64,000 nt of DNA from Globisporangium splendens (lineage: Eukaryota; Oomycota; Peronosporomycetes; Pythiales; Pythiaceae), in contig VFIW01000080.1 in assembly GCA_006386115.1 (NCBI GenBank), positions 139,755 to 203,754 on the forward strand, given 5' to 3'. Both the position numbers and the translations under genes were made by a program. Below are positions 19,872-29,431 of this stretch, piece by piece (position 1 is the first letter of the stretch; each line of letters starts with the position of its first letter). The notes below the pieces were generated by a model, which saw only the letters and a program-made list of their open reading frames with translations, had not been told where the DNA came from and ran no database searches.

Positions 19872-22819
19872 CTATTGTTTGGAACTGTATTGTGCCTTGA
19901 GCTTTTCGTAATGTTGCAACTCCGCGGGTGACACTGACGGCACGATTTGCTGAAGCGCCGACAGGAAATGCTCCTGAGCCACAGGCACTTTCAGTTCCTC
20001 TGGTGGTAGTCGGCTCAGGAGCATGCGGACCGTCATTGGACTTGATGAGTAGCAATCTTCGGCATTAATTTCCTCTACAAAACAGCAAATGTGAGACACA
20101 AGAGCAAACTTCACCGCAAAATATTACAAACAGCTAACGTACCAATTTGCTGATCAAGCGCAGCAACACGGTCTTTCAACGCTGCTGCCAATGCACTCGA
20201 GCAAAGCGCGTAGAAATCGGCGCCAGTGAAATTGAGCGGAATATTTTGCACGACTTCATCCAAATCCACATTCTTTGCAAGTGTAAACTTGCGAGTCAAG
20301 GCTTGCACAACCTTCATCTGCGCAGCTTTTTCATTGCAAATGCCCAAGTAGAGCAATCGATCGAATCGGCCAGGACGCAGCAAACCAGTCTCCAAGAGGT
20401 CTGGTCGATTTGTCGCACCTATCACGAACACTTGATCGTTTCCACTCGAACTGCCACTGAGACCATCGATTTCGGTGAGCAACTGGGAAACTACACGATC
20501 CATCACACCACCCGAGTCCGATCCACGACCACGCATTGGAGCCAGCGAATCCAGTTCATCGAAGAAGAGGATACATGGCCGACAGCTTCTTGCTTTTGCA
20601 AACACTTGCCGCACATTTTTCTCACTCTCGCCGATGTACATGTTGAGCAGCTCTGGTCCCTTGACGCTGAGGAAATTGAGGTTGCACTCTGTCGCAATTG
20701 CTTTTGCCAGTAGTGTTTTACCGGTACCTGGCGGTCCATAGAGTAAAATTCCAGAACGCTGTCTGACGCCACTAGCAAAGAGTTCTGGGTGTTTGATGGG
20801 AAGCTGAACAACATCCAGAATCTCCTCTTTGACGTCTTCCAAGCCACCGACGTCGTCCCACTTCACGTTTGGGATCGATGCATTCCCAACCTTTGACGAA
20901 GAAGACTGCGCTTGCTGGCTTTTGATGGCAACTTCCAAATCCGCTGTGGTAATGGTGACATCGAAGGCTTCTATACTATCGCACTCACCACCGAGCTCTA
21001 TGCTCTCGAAAATGCTCTTGCCCTCATTACTTTCCAGCAACCGTTCAACAGCCAACGCACCGGCATCTGCGACAAGCGCAGATAGTTCACCACACGTTCG
21101 TCCAGCTGTCAGTTGAGCAATTTCATTCAAGTCCACATCGTTATCAAACTTGGTCGTGATGGCAGCATGATGGAAATATTCGCGGCGAGCTGGTTGATCA
21201 GGAGCTTCCAATTGCATTTCATAGAGAAAGCACTGGCGGATGAACTTGGGAACTTCATTCAGATCCTCGACACACGCAATCAAGGGGATATTCCGTTGGT
21301 TCTGGCTCAAACTTCGAATGCATTCTGCGAGAACAGCGCCGATTCGGAGTTCAGCTTCTTCGTTGTCCTTCTCGATAGGGAAGAAGCGACTGATATACAG
21401 CAGACACGGCGAAAGTGCTTGTGCCTTCACAACTTGATCTTTCACGTTCTCCAACAAGTGCAGTTCAGATTGACCAGTCAACTCTGTGAATGGGACTTCA
21501 ACCGTAAACACACCCAGCTGCTTGGCGACTTGATGCACAAGAGTGGTTTTGCCGACACCGCGAGCTCCACTGATTAACACAGAGATCGGGATTTCGCAAA
21601 GCTGAGAAGGATACAAAATCTCGTACAGTTGGTCCAGAGCTTTGGATGGCAGGGAAGTTTCAAACGACAATGCGTCACGTGACACTCTGCTTTCGTCGCA
21701 ACGCAAAAGAAACTGCTTGATCGTGTTCTCGTCTGGAGCTTGCGCTGAAATCGAGGTTGTTTGCATCAGCTCCGTTGTCTCCGACACACTAAGCGCGATA
21801 CGATCCTTTGTACCTCCCTCCAACTTTTCGACGCGAAAAAAAACGAGCGAGGTATCCACACCAAGAACGGGTGGTAGCACTACCGCTTTCGAACTAGCCC
21901 CTCCTGCAGCATACGAAGACGGAATGTCGATGCGTTTGTACGGAGCGTACTGTACAGTCGAGTTCGCCGGGATCGTTGAAGTTGATTCACGAAGCGGAAT
22001 CGCAAAAATATCACCCTCTTGAACCACTTGAGCTGACGAGAAGAATGCCCGAATCGCATTAAGCAATCCATCTCGTTGCTGCATCAGTGCATGCTGACGA
22101 CAAGACAAACTTGATACCAAAAGCGGTGCAATTGTTGCATACGAAGCAGGCGCTGGCTGCTCTTGATGCTTGCGGCGAAATGACGACGCGATAGGGTCAA
22201 CATCAAGGCCGAGCTCTTTCGACGAAATTGCTCGAATGGACACCTGCAAGCACACCATATTGTGAGCAATTCAAACAAACTCTAAACAGAATATGCCGCG
22301 CAAGAAACGTACCAAAGTCGTCACGTGTGGGGTTGTCGTCGCATGCAACGGGATACCCAAGTTAAACGCGAGCAGTGGCGACAACGTGATATCACCAATC
22401 ACATGCGTGCCCTCTGTCTTCTCTTCGTCTTCCTCGTCAACCGAACTGTACGCTTCGTCTGCGCTTACAAGCACAAGCTTGGCGATGTGGCTCTTGCTCG
22501 ATGTTGTGTTCCCAGCCGCACCAGCACGAATGCATACATACGACCCATTCACGACCTTGATCTGCCGCAGCAGGTGCATATCCGACGTCATCGCAAGCGT
22601 CAATGCATCCTCCTTCTTCGGGAGATGGCTGACCGTGCGTCGATCTCCCCTCTGCTGCTGGCGCGGTGCTCTGTCGGACCCCCACACGTGAGCGCGCACG
22701 TGGACACCGCCGTCGCTTCCCGCATCTGTGCGACGTCCTGCAGACACGTCGAGAGCTCCAGCAGCACTGGCACGAGCGCCATGAGGCGCGTCGGCGCGCG
22801 CGAACGACGAGACCCACAT
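19872..22819 (-). CDS. PEX6: Peroxisome biogenesis AAA ATPase PEX6
   Basis: Exons end at 22313, run 22243-20143, and run 20074-19872. The introns are 69 bp (22244-22312) and 68 bp (20075-20142), both GT-AG, and the frame is preserved. Counting from 22819 the protein is about 936 residues. The first ATPase module has GARGVGKTT at ~394. The second has GPPGTGKT at ~671, FFDELDSLAP and GATNRPDLLE...RPGRFDR. The ELLNMYIGESEKNVRQVF and GRGSDSGGVMDRVVSQLL signatures point to PEX6 rather than PEX1. With PEX1 it extracts the import receptor PEX5 from the peroxisome membrane. The N-terminus is uncertain: an ATG at 22782 in another frame begins a better-looking sequence, and a short intron or frame problem may lie at 22620-22780. 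Confidence 0.9.
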
Positions 22820-22862
22820 GCGTGACAGCGCGGATATTCAATTCTGCTGGTTGCTGATGCTG

Positions 22863-22883
22863 GATGATGATGATGATGATGAT
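22863..22883. repeat. (GAT)7 trinucleotide repeat
   Basis: Seven GAT units lie between the divergent PEX6 and SEM1 genes. Just downstream, at 22911-22919, is CAACCTTCC, the sequence of the oomycete flanking-promoter element, oriented toward SEM1. Confidence 0.85.
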
Positions 22884-23089
22884 ACGCAAACAGTCTTGCG
22901 AGTTGAACCTCAACCTTCCACCCCGCACTCAAGGTGACACGAAGGTGGCTCCAATGTGTTTTGGTTGGTTCGTAATTACGCAACCTGCAACTTCTTTTGC
23001 CTTTTTACTCTAGCAACATCGCTCATAAAAATGTCCACAAGCTTTCCTTCCCCCTTCATATCTTTCTAGGAAGAGCTACAAAGAGGAAC

Positions 23090-23323
23090 ATGAGCAAGCC
23101 AGCGAACGACAAGAAGACCGCATCCGCGGAGAAGGTCCCGTCGCTGATCATCGTGACGGAGGAGGACGACGAGTTCGAGGAGTTCGAGGAGAGCAACTGG
23201 GGCGCACAGGCCGAGGAGAAGGAAGCACACATCAAGCAGCAGTGGCAGGACGACTGGGACGTCGACGACGCCGACGACGACTTCTGCAACCAGCTGCGAA
23301 AAGAGCTGCAGAAATCCAAGTAA
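23090..23323 (+). CDS. SEM1: 26S proteasome lid subunit SEM1/DSS1
   Basis: A 77-residue, very acidic protein. It has the two hallmark acidic-aromatic segments of the family, [15 protein letters not shown] and [13 protein letters not shown], and ends with the short helix [12 protein letters not shown]. This matches the usual length (70-90 residues) and order. SEM1 tethers RPN3 and RPN7 in the proteasome lid and also works with BRCA2-like and mRNA-export complexes in other eukaryotes. The ATG at 23090 is chosen because the family starts close to the acidic region. The frame is open back to 22997, and TTTCTAG at 23063-23069 could be an acceptor of a leader intron. Confidence 0.92.
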   Translation: MSKPANDKKTASAEKVPSLIIVTEEDDEFEEFEESNWGAQAEEKEAHIKQQWQDDWDVDDADDDFCNQLRKELQKSK

Positions 23324-24008
23324 ACAAAGACAACAGGACGTTGGAATGAATACGATTATGCTGCTGCGAACGAGACGCGAGTGAAGAGAAGGATGAAAGT
23401 CGTGGGTGAGAAACGACGCGAGACGAAGACGACGGAAAATAATCGCAGGAGGTGAGCGTGACGCTTTGTTTCGCTTGAAGGTTTCAGCTGCGTGGAGTGA
23501 ATGCGGAGAGACAGCTCCACCATTGTGCTGTTTTCTAGTTCGTCGTCGCGTGCCGCGCTGGGTTAGAACTTATTAATGAGCGCGCCGTTACAGATAATAC
23601 ACAAAAACAAAGAAGCATCCGTCCAGCGACAGTATTCCGTGAGTCACTGCTGCTTCGTCGGCTCTTTGAACCGTGCGGTTTCGAGTGGGACTAGCGCTAT
23701 GCAATATTGAATGCTCTCTGGGTGTATCCATTTTGCGTAGTCATGCTGCATGGACGATGCGTGAATCGCGCACCAAGAAACGTATCATAACAGCACACAC
23801 CATCCTCTGCCTAGCGAATCCAGCAAGCAGCATCGCATCGCACATGCAGTCGTACCCATTTACACACATACGCGCCAACCTGGAAATTTGTGTGTGCTTT
23901 TTTTCGCTGTATTTTTATACCGTTTTTTTCCTCTGTCATTGCTGGAGTGGCGTGGATGAAACCCGTTGCATGCGTATACCACCGTGTTCATCGGCGTGTC
24001 TTCTCTAT
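23324..24008. other. Convergent intergenic region
   Basis: It lies between the 3' ends of SEM1 (plus) and ribosomal protein S6 (minus). A long plus-strand frame that begins at 23673 runs antisense through the S6 gene and is rejected. Nothing else is seen. Confidence 0.5.
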
Positions 24009-24587
24009 TTACTTTCTGTTCTTCAGGTGCTGTGGCGGCGATGGCGTGAACATGGCGTCGCGCTTCCATTCAGGGATGTACTGCTTAAACTGCGCCTGCT
24101 CGTCTTCGTCTTCCGTGTCGAACAGGCTCTCGGGGCTGATGTCGCTTGCTCGCGCAGTCGCGTTGCTCTTCTTGCCAGCTTCAAAGGCATCGGCGGCGTC
24201 CGCCTTCTTCGACGCTGGTTTCAGCAGCTCCTGAATTTGCTCGAGCGACTGTCGCGTGTTCATGAGCGTGTCGATCGGGTCGCGGATCTTGAACGTCTGG
24301 AAGCGGATGATCGGGAAGCTGTTCTTGAGCTTCGCCTCAATCTCCTTCAGGATCACAGGCGACGTGTTGAACTGCGACACGATCAGCTTCCCCTCGTAGT
24401 GGCGCTGGAGCTCGCCCCATCGGCGGTCCTCGACGCCGTAGCCGAGACGCTTCTCGCCGCGGTTCTCAAGCGCGCGCACGACGCCGCCGTGGCTCGTGAT
24501 GATCTGCGCGCATTCCTGGAACACCTGCGCCACGTCCTTGGGCGTCGACTTGAGGTTCGTGAGCAGCACCTGCTTGTAGAGCGGCAT
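24009..24587 (-). CDS. Ribosomal protein bS6, probably mitochondrial
   Basis: Intronless, 192 residues, starting MPLYKQVLL at 24587. The bS6 fold is recognisable by the start YKQVLLTNL, the helix PKDVAQVFQECAQII, GGVVRALENRGEKRLGYGV and the final strand FQTFKIRDP. bS6 binds 16S-type rRNA with bS18 in the small subunit. Residues ~115-192 are a eukaryote-specific extension rich in Ala, Lys, Asp and Glu, longer than bacterial S6 (about 100-130 residues). There is no clear presequence, which is common for mitochondrial S6. Oomycetes have no plastid, so a mitochondrial location is inferred. Confidence 0.88.
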   Translation of the reverse strand: MPLYKQVLLTNLKSTPKDVAQVFQECAQIITSHGGVVRALENRGEKRLGYGVEDRRWGELQRHYEGKLIVSQFNTSPVILKEIEAKLKNSFPIIRFQTFKIRDPIDTLMNTRQSLEQIQELLKPASKKADAADAFEAGKKSNATARASDISPESLFDTEDEDEQAQFKQYIPEWKRDAMFTPSPPQHLKNRK

Positions 24588-25215
24588 GGCGATCGATCCA
24601 AATGCTGCGAGCGCCTGCTTTTTACTGGCCGTCACAGACGCAGCGCAATCGAGACACACACAAAGAGCGTCGATGACCACGATTATGCTGTTGCGATAAT
24701 AGGTACAATATGGAGCAGAAGTATAATAGAAACAAATATCGCAGATAGAAATAGTGTGCAGCAGGGTGCGAAGGCAACAAATAATGGATGGTGAGGCGCT
24801 GGTATTCTGTTTTATCCAATCATGAGAATAATAGCAAATCATTATGGCCAATCAGACTATTGGCTGAGAATGAGCGGATATGTGTTGAGATACATGTTCT
24901 TAACAACGCTAACCTTTTAAATTTGCACTCTACAATCTAATGGCTGCACCCATTTGGTAAGCCTCGTATCTTCGTGTACCCAGTTGAAGCTGCAGCACGC
25001 ACCAGCCCACGTCCAGTCGGTGTCGTCGGGGAGTGGGATCCACAACTCATTTTTCTTCTCTCCCCCCACGCCTTCCATGCGCGTTCCCCTCTCACACTCG
25101 AAGGTGTCAATTCAAAATCAGTCCCTCATTCTTCAACCTTCCCGATTCCTGTCCACACGCGATCTTCTCCGTCGACTCCTCCTATCCGAGACAAAGCCAT
25201 AGCCGATTCGCAGCC
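24588..25215. other. Divergent intergenic region with kinase promoter
   Basis: It lies between the 5' ends of S6 (minus) and kinase K3 (plus). The last ~90 bases hold an initiator plus flanking element for K3. The frame of K3 is open upstream to 25033, but that part precedes and spans the promoter element and is not taken as coding. Confidence 0.5.
25126..25142 (+). promoter_or_regulatory. Initiator plus flanking-promoter element of kinase K3
   Basis: TCATTCT (25126-25132) fits the YCAYTYY initiator, and CAACCTTCC (25134-25142) is the known oomycete FPR motif directly after it. The ATG at 25216 is 74 bases downstream, which fixes K3's start against the upstream in-frame ATG at 25033. Confidence 0.65.
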
Positions 25216-26715
25216 ATGAGCACAGCTCGTCAATCGGTCAACGAGCTTCTCGTGCCCGGGATGTTGGACCAGAACATCGGTGAGGCAATGGCCAAAGCGA
25301 GTAGCTTGGTTGGCGAAATGCGCGAGTACGCCCCGCTATGTCGTCGTGTGCTCAACCGACTCGACAATTTGCTCAATCAGCTCGATCCTCTAAACTTGCC
25401 ATCCAGCACAGCTCACGTCGCTGACACGATCCGCTTGTTGATGGTGTTTCTCAAGAAGTACACGGCCAGGGAAAATGTCATCGAGCGACTCGCGCCGAAC
25501 CGCAGGATCGTGGATGGGATCCGCCAGCTACACCTCAAGCTCGACAAACTGGAAGGCGCTTCCGAAATGACAACATGGGAGGGCACGTGGGAGCAGGATC
25601 TGTTGGACCAACTCGAATCAACACGTCATCTGCTCATGAACACTCAAGTGGCGATCGAGTACGCTAATACGTCCCCAGAGGAAGTAGTGACGGAGCTCCA
25701 GTATGAACTCAAGGCGAAGTTAAACGGACCCACCGTTGAAGAGCACATGACGCAAGCCATTACTTTATTGGCGCAACACTGCGATGTCGGCAGATGCGCG
25801 ATCCCCGAGTACTATATTCCGCGATACGACGTGGAAAAGCAAACCGAGTTTGCTCCATTTGACGTCGGTACGTTTGGAGAGCTGTATCACGCCAAATGGA
25901 CCAACAAACCAGATGAGGTCGTCGTGATCAAATGGTTGTATACGGACGATGAACGCACGAAGGAGGCATTTGCAGAGCAGAACCGGAAATGGTTCCCAAT
26001 CAACCACCCGAACGTGATCAAGATGTATGGCAGCTGCCATGTCGGCCGTCCACTCTTCTTTGTGAGCGAGTTCGCGAGCAACGGCAACTTCACTGACTTT
26101 TTCAAGAAAAGCAAAGAGAACAAGAGCAAGCTCTGGGGACTCTTCCATGAAGTGGCGCAGGGTCTTTTGTATCTCCACGAGCACGGCATCGTGCACGGTG
26201 ATATCAAGTGCGTCAATCTTCTGGTCGACGCCAACGAATCGGCAAAGATCAGCGACTTTGGGTACACGCGTATCAAGAACCTGTCGGTAGGTAAAAGTGT
26301 CAAGCAGCACCCAACTTCTCTTCACTGGAAAGCTCCCGAATGCATCCTTGATAGCGACAAGAAGTTCAGTCCAGAGGCGGATGTTTTCGCGCTTGGGATG
26401 AGCATCATTGAGGCGAAAACTGGCGCACTCCCGTATCAAGACAAACAGGAGGAGGATATAATCCATCTGATTATGGAGTTAATGGACACGGGAGCCGAGT
26501 TTCCTCGTCCTGACGGTGCCTTTACTGATGGCGAGTGGGAGGTCGTGCACAGCATGTGCGCTTTCGACGTGGACCATCGATCTTCACTCGCAGATGCGAT
26601 CGCACATCTCGATAGCCTCAATCAATGTCCAACTTGCAGCAATGGAAGCGCCACTACGAGATTTTGCGGCGATTGTGGCGCTCAGGTTGGTCAAAAACGC
26701 GCCAAGATGGCATAG
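25216..26715 (+). CDS. TKL-type protein kinase with helical N-terminal domain and zinc ribbon (K3)
   Basis: An intronless gene for 499 residues. The helical N-terminal domain (~20-200) has LCRRVLNRL and FLKKYTAREN, matching the blocks in K1 and K5. The kinase domain has FDVGTFGELYHAKW from ~215, lysine 239 (VVVIK), HGD at 327-329 and DFG at 347-349, with WKAPEC after the activation loop. All catalytic residues are present, and it is non-RD (Gly before Asp). A CPTC...CGDC zinc ribbon starts at ~471 and is followed by a basic tail, GQKRAKMA. It converges with the broken kinase K4 downstream. Activity is likely; ligand and substrate are unknown. Confidence 0.92.
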   Translation: MSTARQSVNELLVPGMLDQNIGEAMAKASSLVGEMREYAPLCRRVLNRLDNLLNQLDPLNLPSSTAHVADTIRLLMVFLKKYTARENVIERLAPNRRIVDGIRQLHLKLDKLEGASEMTTWEGTWEQDLLDQLESTRHLLMNTQVAIEYANTSPEEVVTELQYELKAKLNGPTVEEHMTQAITLLAQHCDVGRCAIPEYYIPRYDVEKQTEFAPFDVGTFGELYHAKWTNKPDEVVVIKWLYTDDERTKEAFAEQNRKWFPINHPNVIKMYGSCHVGRPLFFVSEFASNGNFTDFFKKSKENKSKLWGLFHEVAQGLLYLHEHGIVHGDIKCVNLLVDANESAKISDFGYTRIKNLSVGKSVKQHPTSLHWKAPECILDSDKKFSPEADVFALGMSIIEAKTGALPYQDKQEEDIIHLIMELMDTGAEFPRPDGAFTDGEWEVVHSMCAFDVDHRSSLADAIAHLDSLNQCPTCSNGSATTRFCGDCGAQVGQKRAKMA

Positions 26716-27246
26716 TTTGCTTCGTCGAACTGACTGTGTGTTTGTTAGTGTGTGCATCTCGAATTGAGTAGTTGTACACTTTCCATAGGTTTCTCTTTCG
26801 ATTGGTATAACAACAATAAACATTCTGGCTGCAGCTATTTACTGATGTGATCCAAGCATTGCACACACGCAAATACTGATTTAAAAGCTTCGTTAGTTTT
26901 GGTGTTGCATTCAACAATCTCATTGCTTGTGCTGCCTTTCCTTGGCTGCTCTCGCCTTATTGTTGCGCATACAACAATATTGTTTCATTTTGTCCACTGA
27001 ACTTGGCCAAACTGGTGTCATTAATTCTGTCAGTTCAAGTAGATCTCGTCCAATGCAGAAGAAAGCCACCAAGTGTTATTAGGTATTCCTCCACGTGAGG
27101 CTACAAAGCTCATGTCCGTCGTGGCATGAGGAAGCAACTTTAATGTCACAGAGATACATTAGACACGTGAGATCTAACAACGCATCATATGCTCTTTCAC
27201 TGATTACAAAGTTGGTGGCTACGCTGCAACACATTCACAATCCTTG
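26716..27246. other. Convergent intergenic region between kinases K3 and K4
   Basis: The 3' flanks of K3 (plus) and K4 (minus). It is AT-richer than the flanking genes and has no recognisable coding content. Confidence 0.5.
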
Positions 27247-28749
27247 CTACAGTGCCCCTCGTTGTCCATCTGCCAGCTTTTTGAGATGCGAAACGACATT
27301 GTGCATGAGCATCCGGTCCTCTGGCTTCATTTTGCACATTTGCATTACCAGCCGTTGCGGATCTTGATCCATTACCTTAATTGACACAGGGAGTTGACCC
27401 AAGCTGAAAAAACGTTGCACCTGCGCGGCGGATGTGACATTTTTGCCCCATGGCACTTGGCCGGTCACAGCTTGGACAATGCACATGCCAAACATGAACA
27501 CATCGGTGGCAAACGACCGCGCGGCTCCATTAAGAAAGCACTCAGGAGCGAGCCATTGAAATGCCTCAGTACATACAACGTCCGCATGATCCCCGTTGTA
27601 AAAGCTGAGACCGAAATCCATGATTTTGCATTTTCCGTCGCCCCCCACCAAGATGTTGTTGCATTTGAGATCTGCATGCACGACATTTTGCCGATGCAAG
27701 TACTCGATTCCCAATGCAGCTTCATACAGCAGATGCCAGAGTCGGGACGTATTTTGCTTGATCGCCAAGTACTCGTTCAACTGACCGCCGGGAGCAAACT
27801 CAGATACGATGCTGCAATCCTTGTCCACATACGTGGCGCCGTAAAACTTCAGGATGTGAGGATGGTCGAGTCGATGTCAAATGTTGATTTCGCGTGCCAT
27901 ATTCGCTATTGCGTTCGCTTCTCGCGCCAAATCGTCTTGCGCTTGTTGTGCTAAATCCGCTTTCACCGATCTCGCTTTCTTGACAGAACACATGCGCTTG
28001 ACAGCAACGGTGGTTTCTCCCCATTTACCAACAAACACTTCACCATAACCACCCTCATTGATTGTCTTCTTTGCGCGTATCTCGTCCGATGGTATGAACC
28101 ACGACTCCAGAACAACTTGGTGTGCTTGGGCGATTTCGTTCTGGAGGTCTTGTAGAATCAAAAAACTGGTACCCCGGCGTCGATTCCTTGTTAGCTCATA
28201 TGTGAGAATTGAGAGCACTTTCCTCTTAGCATGTTGTTGCTCCTCACCATTCAGCTCCCCACAAATAGCAGTCGAGATCTCATCCATCTGTTTCTGGTTC
28301 AGATCGAGAGCCATTACATCCCGCCACTGGTCTTCTGTACAGACGACGAACTGATTGTTTCGCGTCAACTTGTGCATTTCTCGTACGAATTCGTTTGTCG
28401 CTTCGTGAGCTTGCCGAAATGAATGGAGCAATTTCTGGTGCCGGATGAGCCGACAAGCTGAACTTTCTTTGCTGAAGTACTCGATATCCTCGTGCAACCA
28501 AAACAGTGGATAGATGAAGTCGATCACCATCGATCGCAGCGTCGTCTCTTGGCCTTCCCATTCGTGTGGCTGCTTGTGTAGACTTTCGAGCAACTCAAGC
28601 ACACGACTGACACGTTCGACGAGCGAGGCCAGTGTGTTTTCCAGGAACCCAATGGTTCCGGATTTTTGATGACCCGCGAGATAATCGACGCAGCCAGCGA
28701 GTTTGACGGCATTGCCAGAAGGGATCGTCTCCAACCAGTTTGAAGCCAT
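27247..28749 (-). pseudogene. TKL kinase interrupted by one in-frame TGA (K4)
   Basis: From MASNWLETI at 28749 the frame runs through a helical domain, a Gly-rich loop INEGGYGEV and VAVK lysine 251 to codon 291, which is TGA (27879-27877). The same frame then continues with HRLDHPHILKFYG, HAD at 358-360, DFG and WLAPEC to the stop at 27247. The codon replaced by TGA falls at a position that is Trp in K1 (EIW-SKLNHP), K5 (QVW-YILTHP) and K3 (RKW-FPINHP), so TGG to TGA is the simplest change. No GT lies near enough to splice it out. There is no zinc ribbon. The frame is open upstream to 28986, but conserved sequence starts at 28749. It could be a young pseudogene, a null allele or a readthrough gene. 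Confidence 0.8.
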
Positions 28750-29431
28750 CGGGGACAAACACCTGGAGGAGGTCGAGACGATTCGAGTCGAGTCGCAGCG
28801 AAGACACCAACGACCGCCACCGCCGTCGTGCCTTGGACGTGTGAGGAAAGAAGCGGAATGAGCTGCAGGCTTTCCTTGGGTTTGTCTGAAAACTCGCCGC
28901 ATGAAAGCTTGTTTCGTCTCGCAGTGAGTCTTTCCAAAAAGTGCGAAGGAAGAGCACGACAGCTCAAGTGCAACTGTCGTGTGCACCCATGAAGAGGAGA
29001 GATGAGATCTTCCTGTAAAACCTCTTGCATTGCTTTAATTTGTAGCATCGTTTATAAGATTCTGCGAAGCAATGGGATAATGATGACATAATTAAGAGAA
29101 TGCATATCCTTCAAAGATGAGTGCACTCTTATAAATGATGAAATCCATCAGCGGTGTCTCCGAGACTCGCGAACTTCTCTAAATCATGAGATGGTTCATT
29201 TCCTTCCCACCAGCACGAAAAAGCTCGAAGAACAAGGAACAAGACAACTCAGCTGGTCTCGGAATGTCCTCTCTTCATACCGTACTGCACACGTTATTTT
29301 CTTTCCAAGACATCTCCAACCACAGAAAACAAGCGCTTCGTAACAAATCCCATTTCCCAAGACCAGCTCAAGCGAGCGGCATCATTTGAAGAGATCAAGA
29401 CTCGACGCTCCAACCGCGACAATCATCCAAC
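28750..29431. other. Divergent intergenic region between K4 and K5
   Basis: The 5' flanks of K4 (minus) and K5 (plus). The open frame continuing upstream of K4's chosen start to 28986 has no similarity to the other kinases. No clear initiator element was found. Confidence 0.4.

Noticed and set aside
25033..25215. In-frame upstream extension of K3 (61 residues)
   Set aside because: It includes the initiator plus flanking-promoter element and has no similarity to the other kinases' N-termini.
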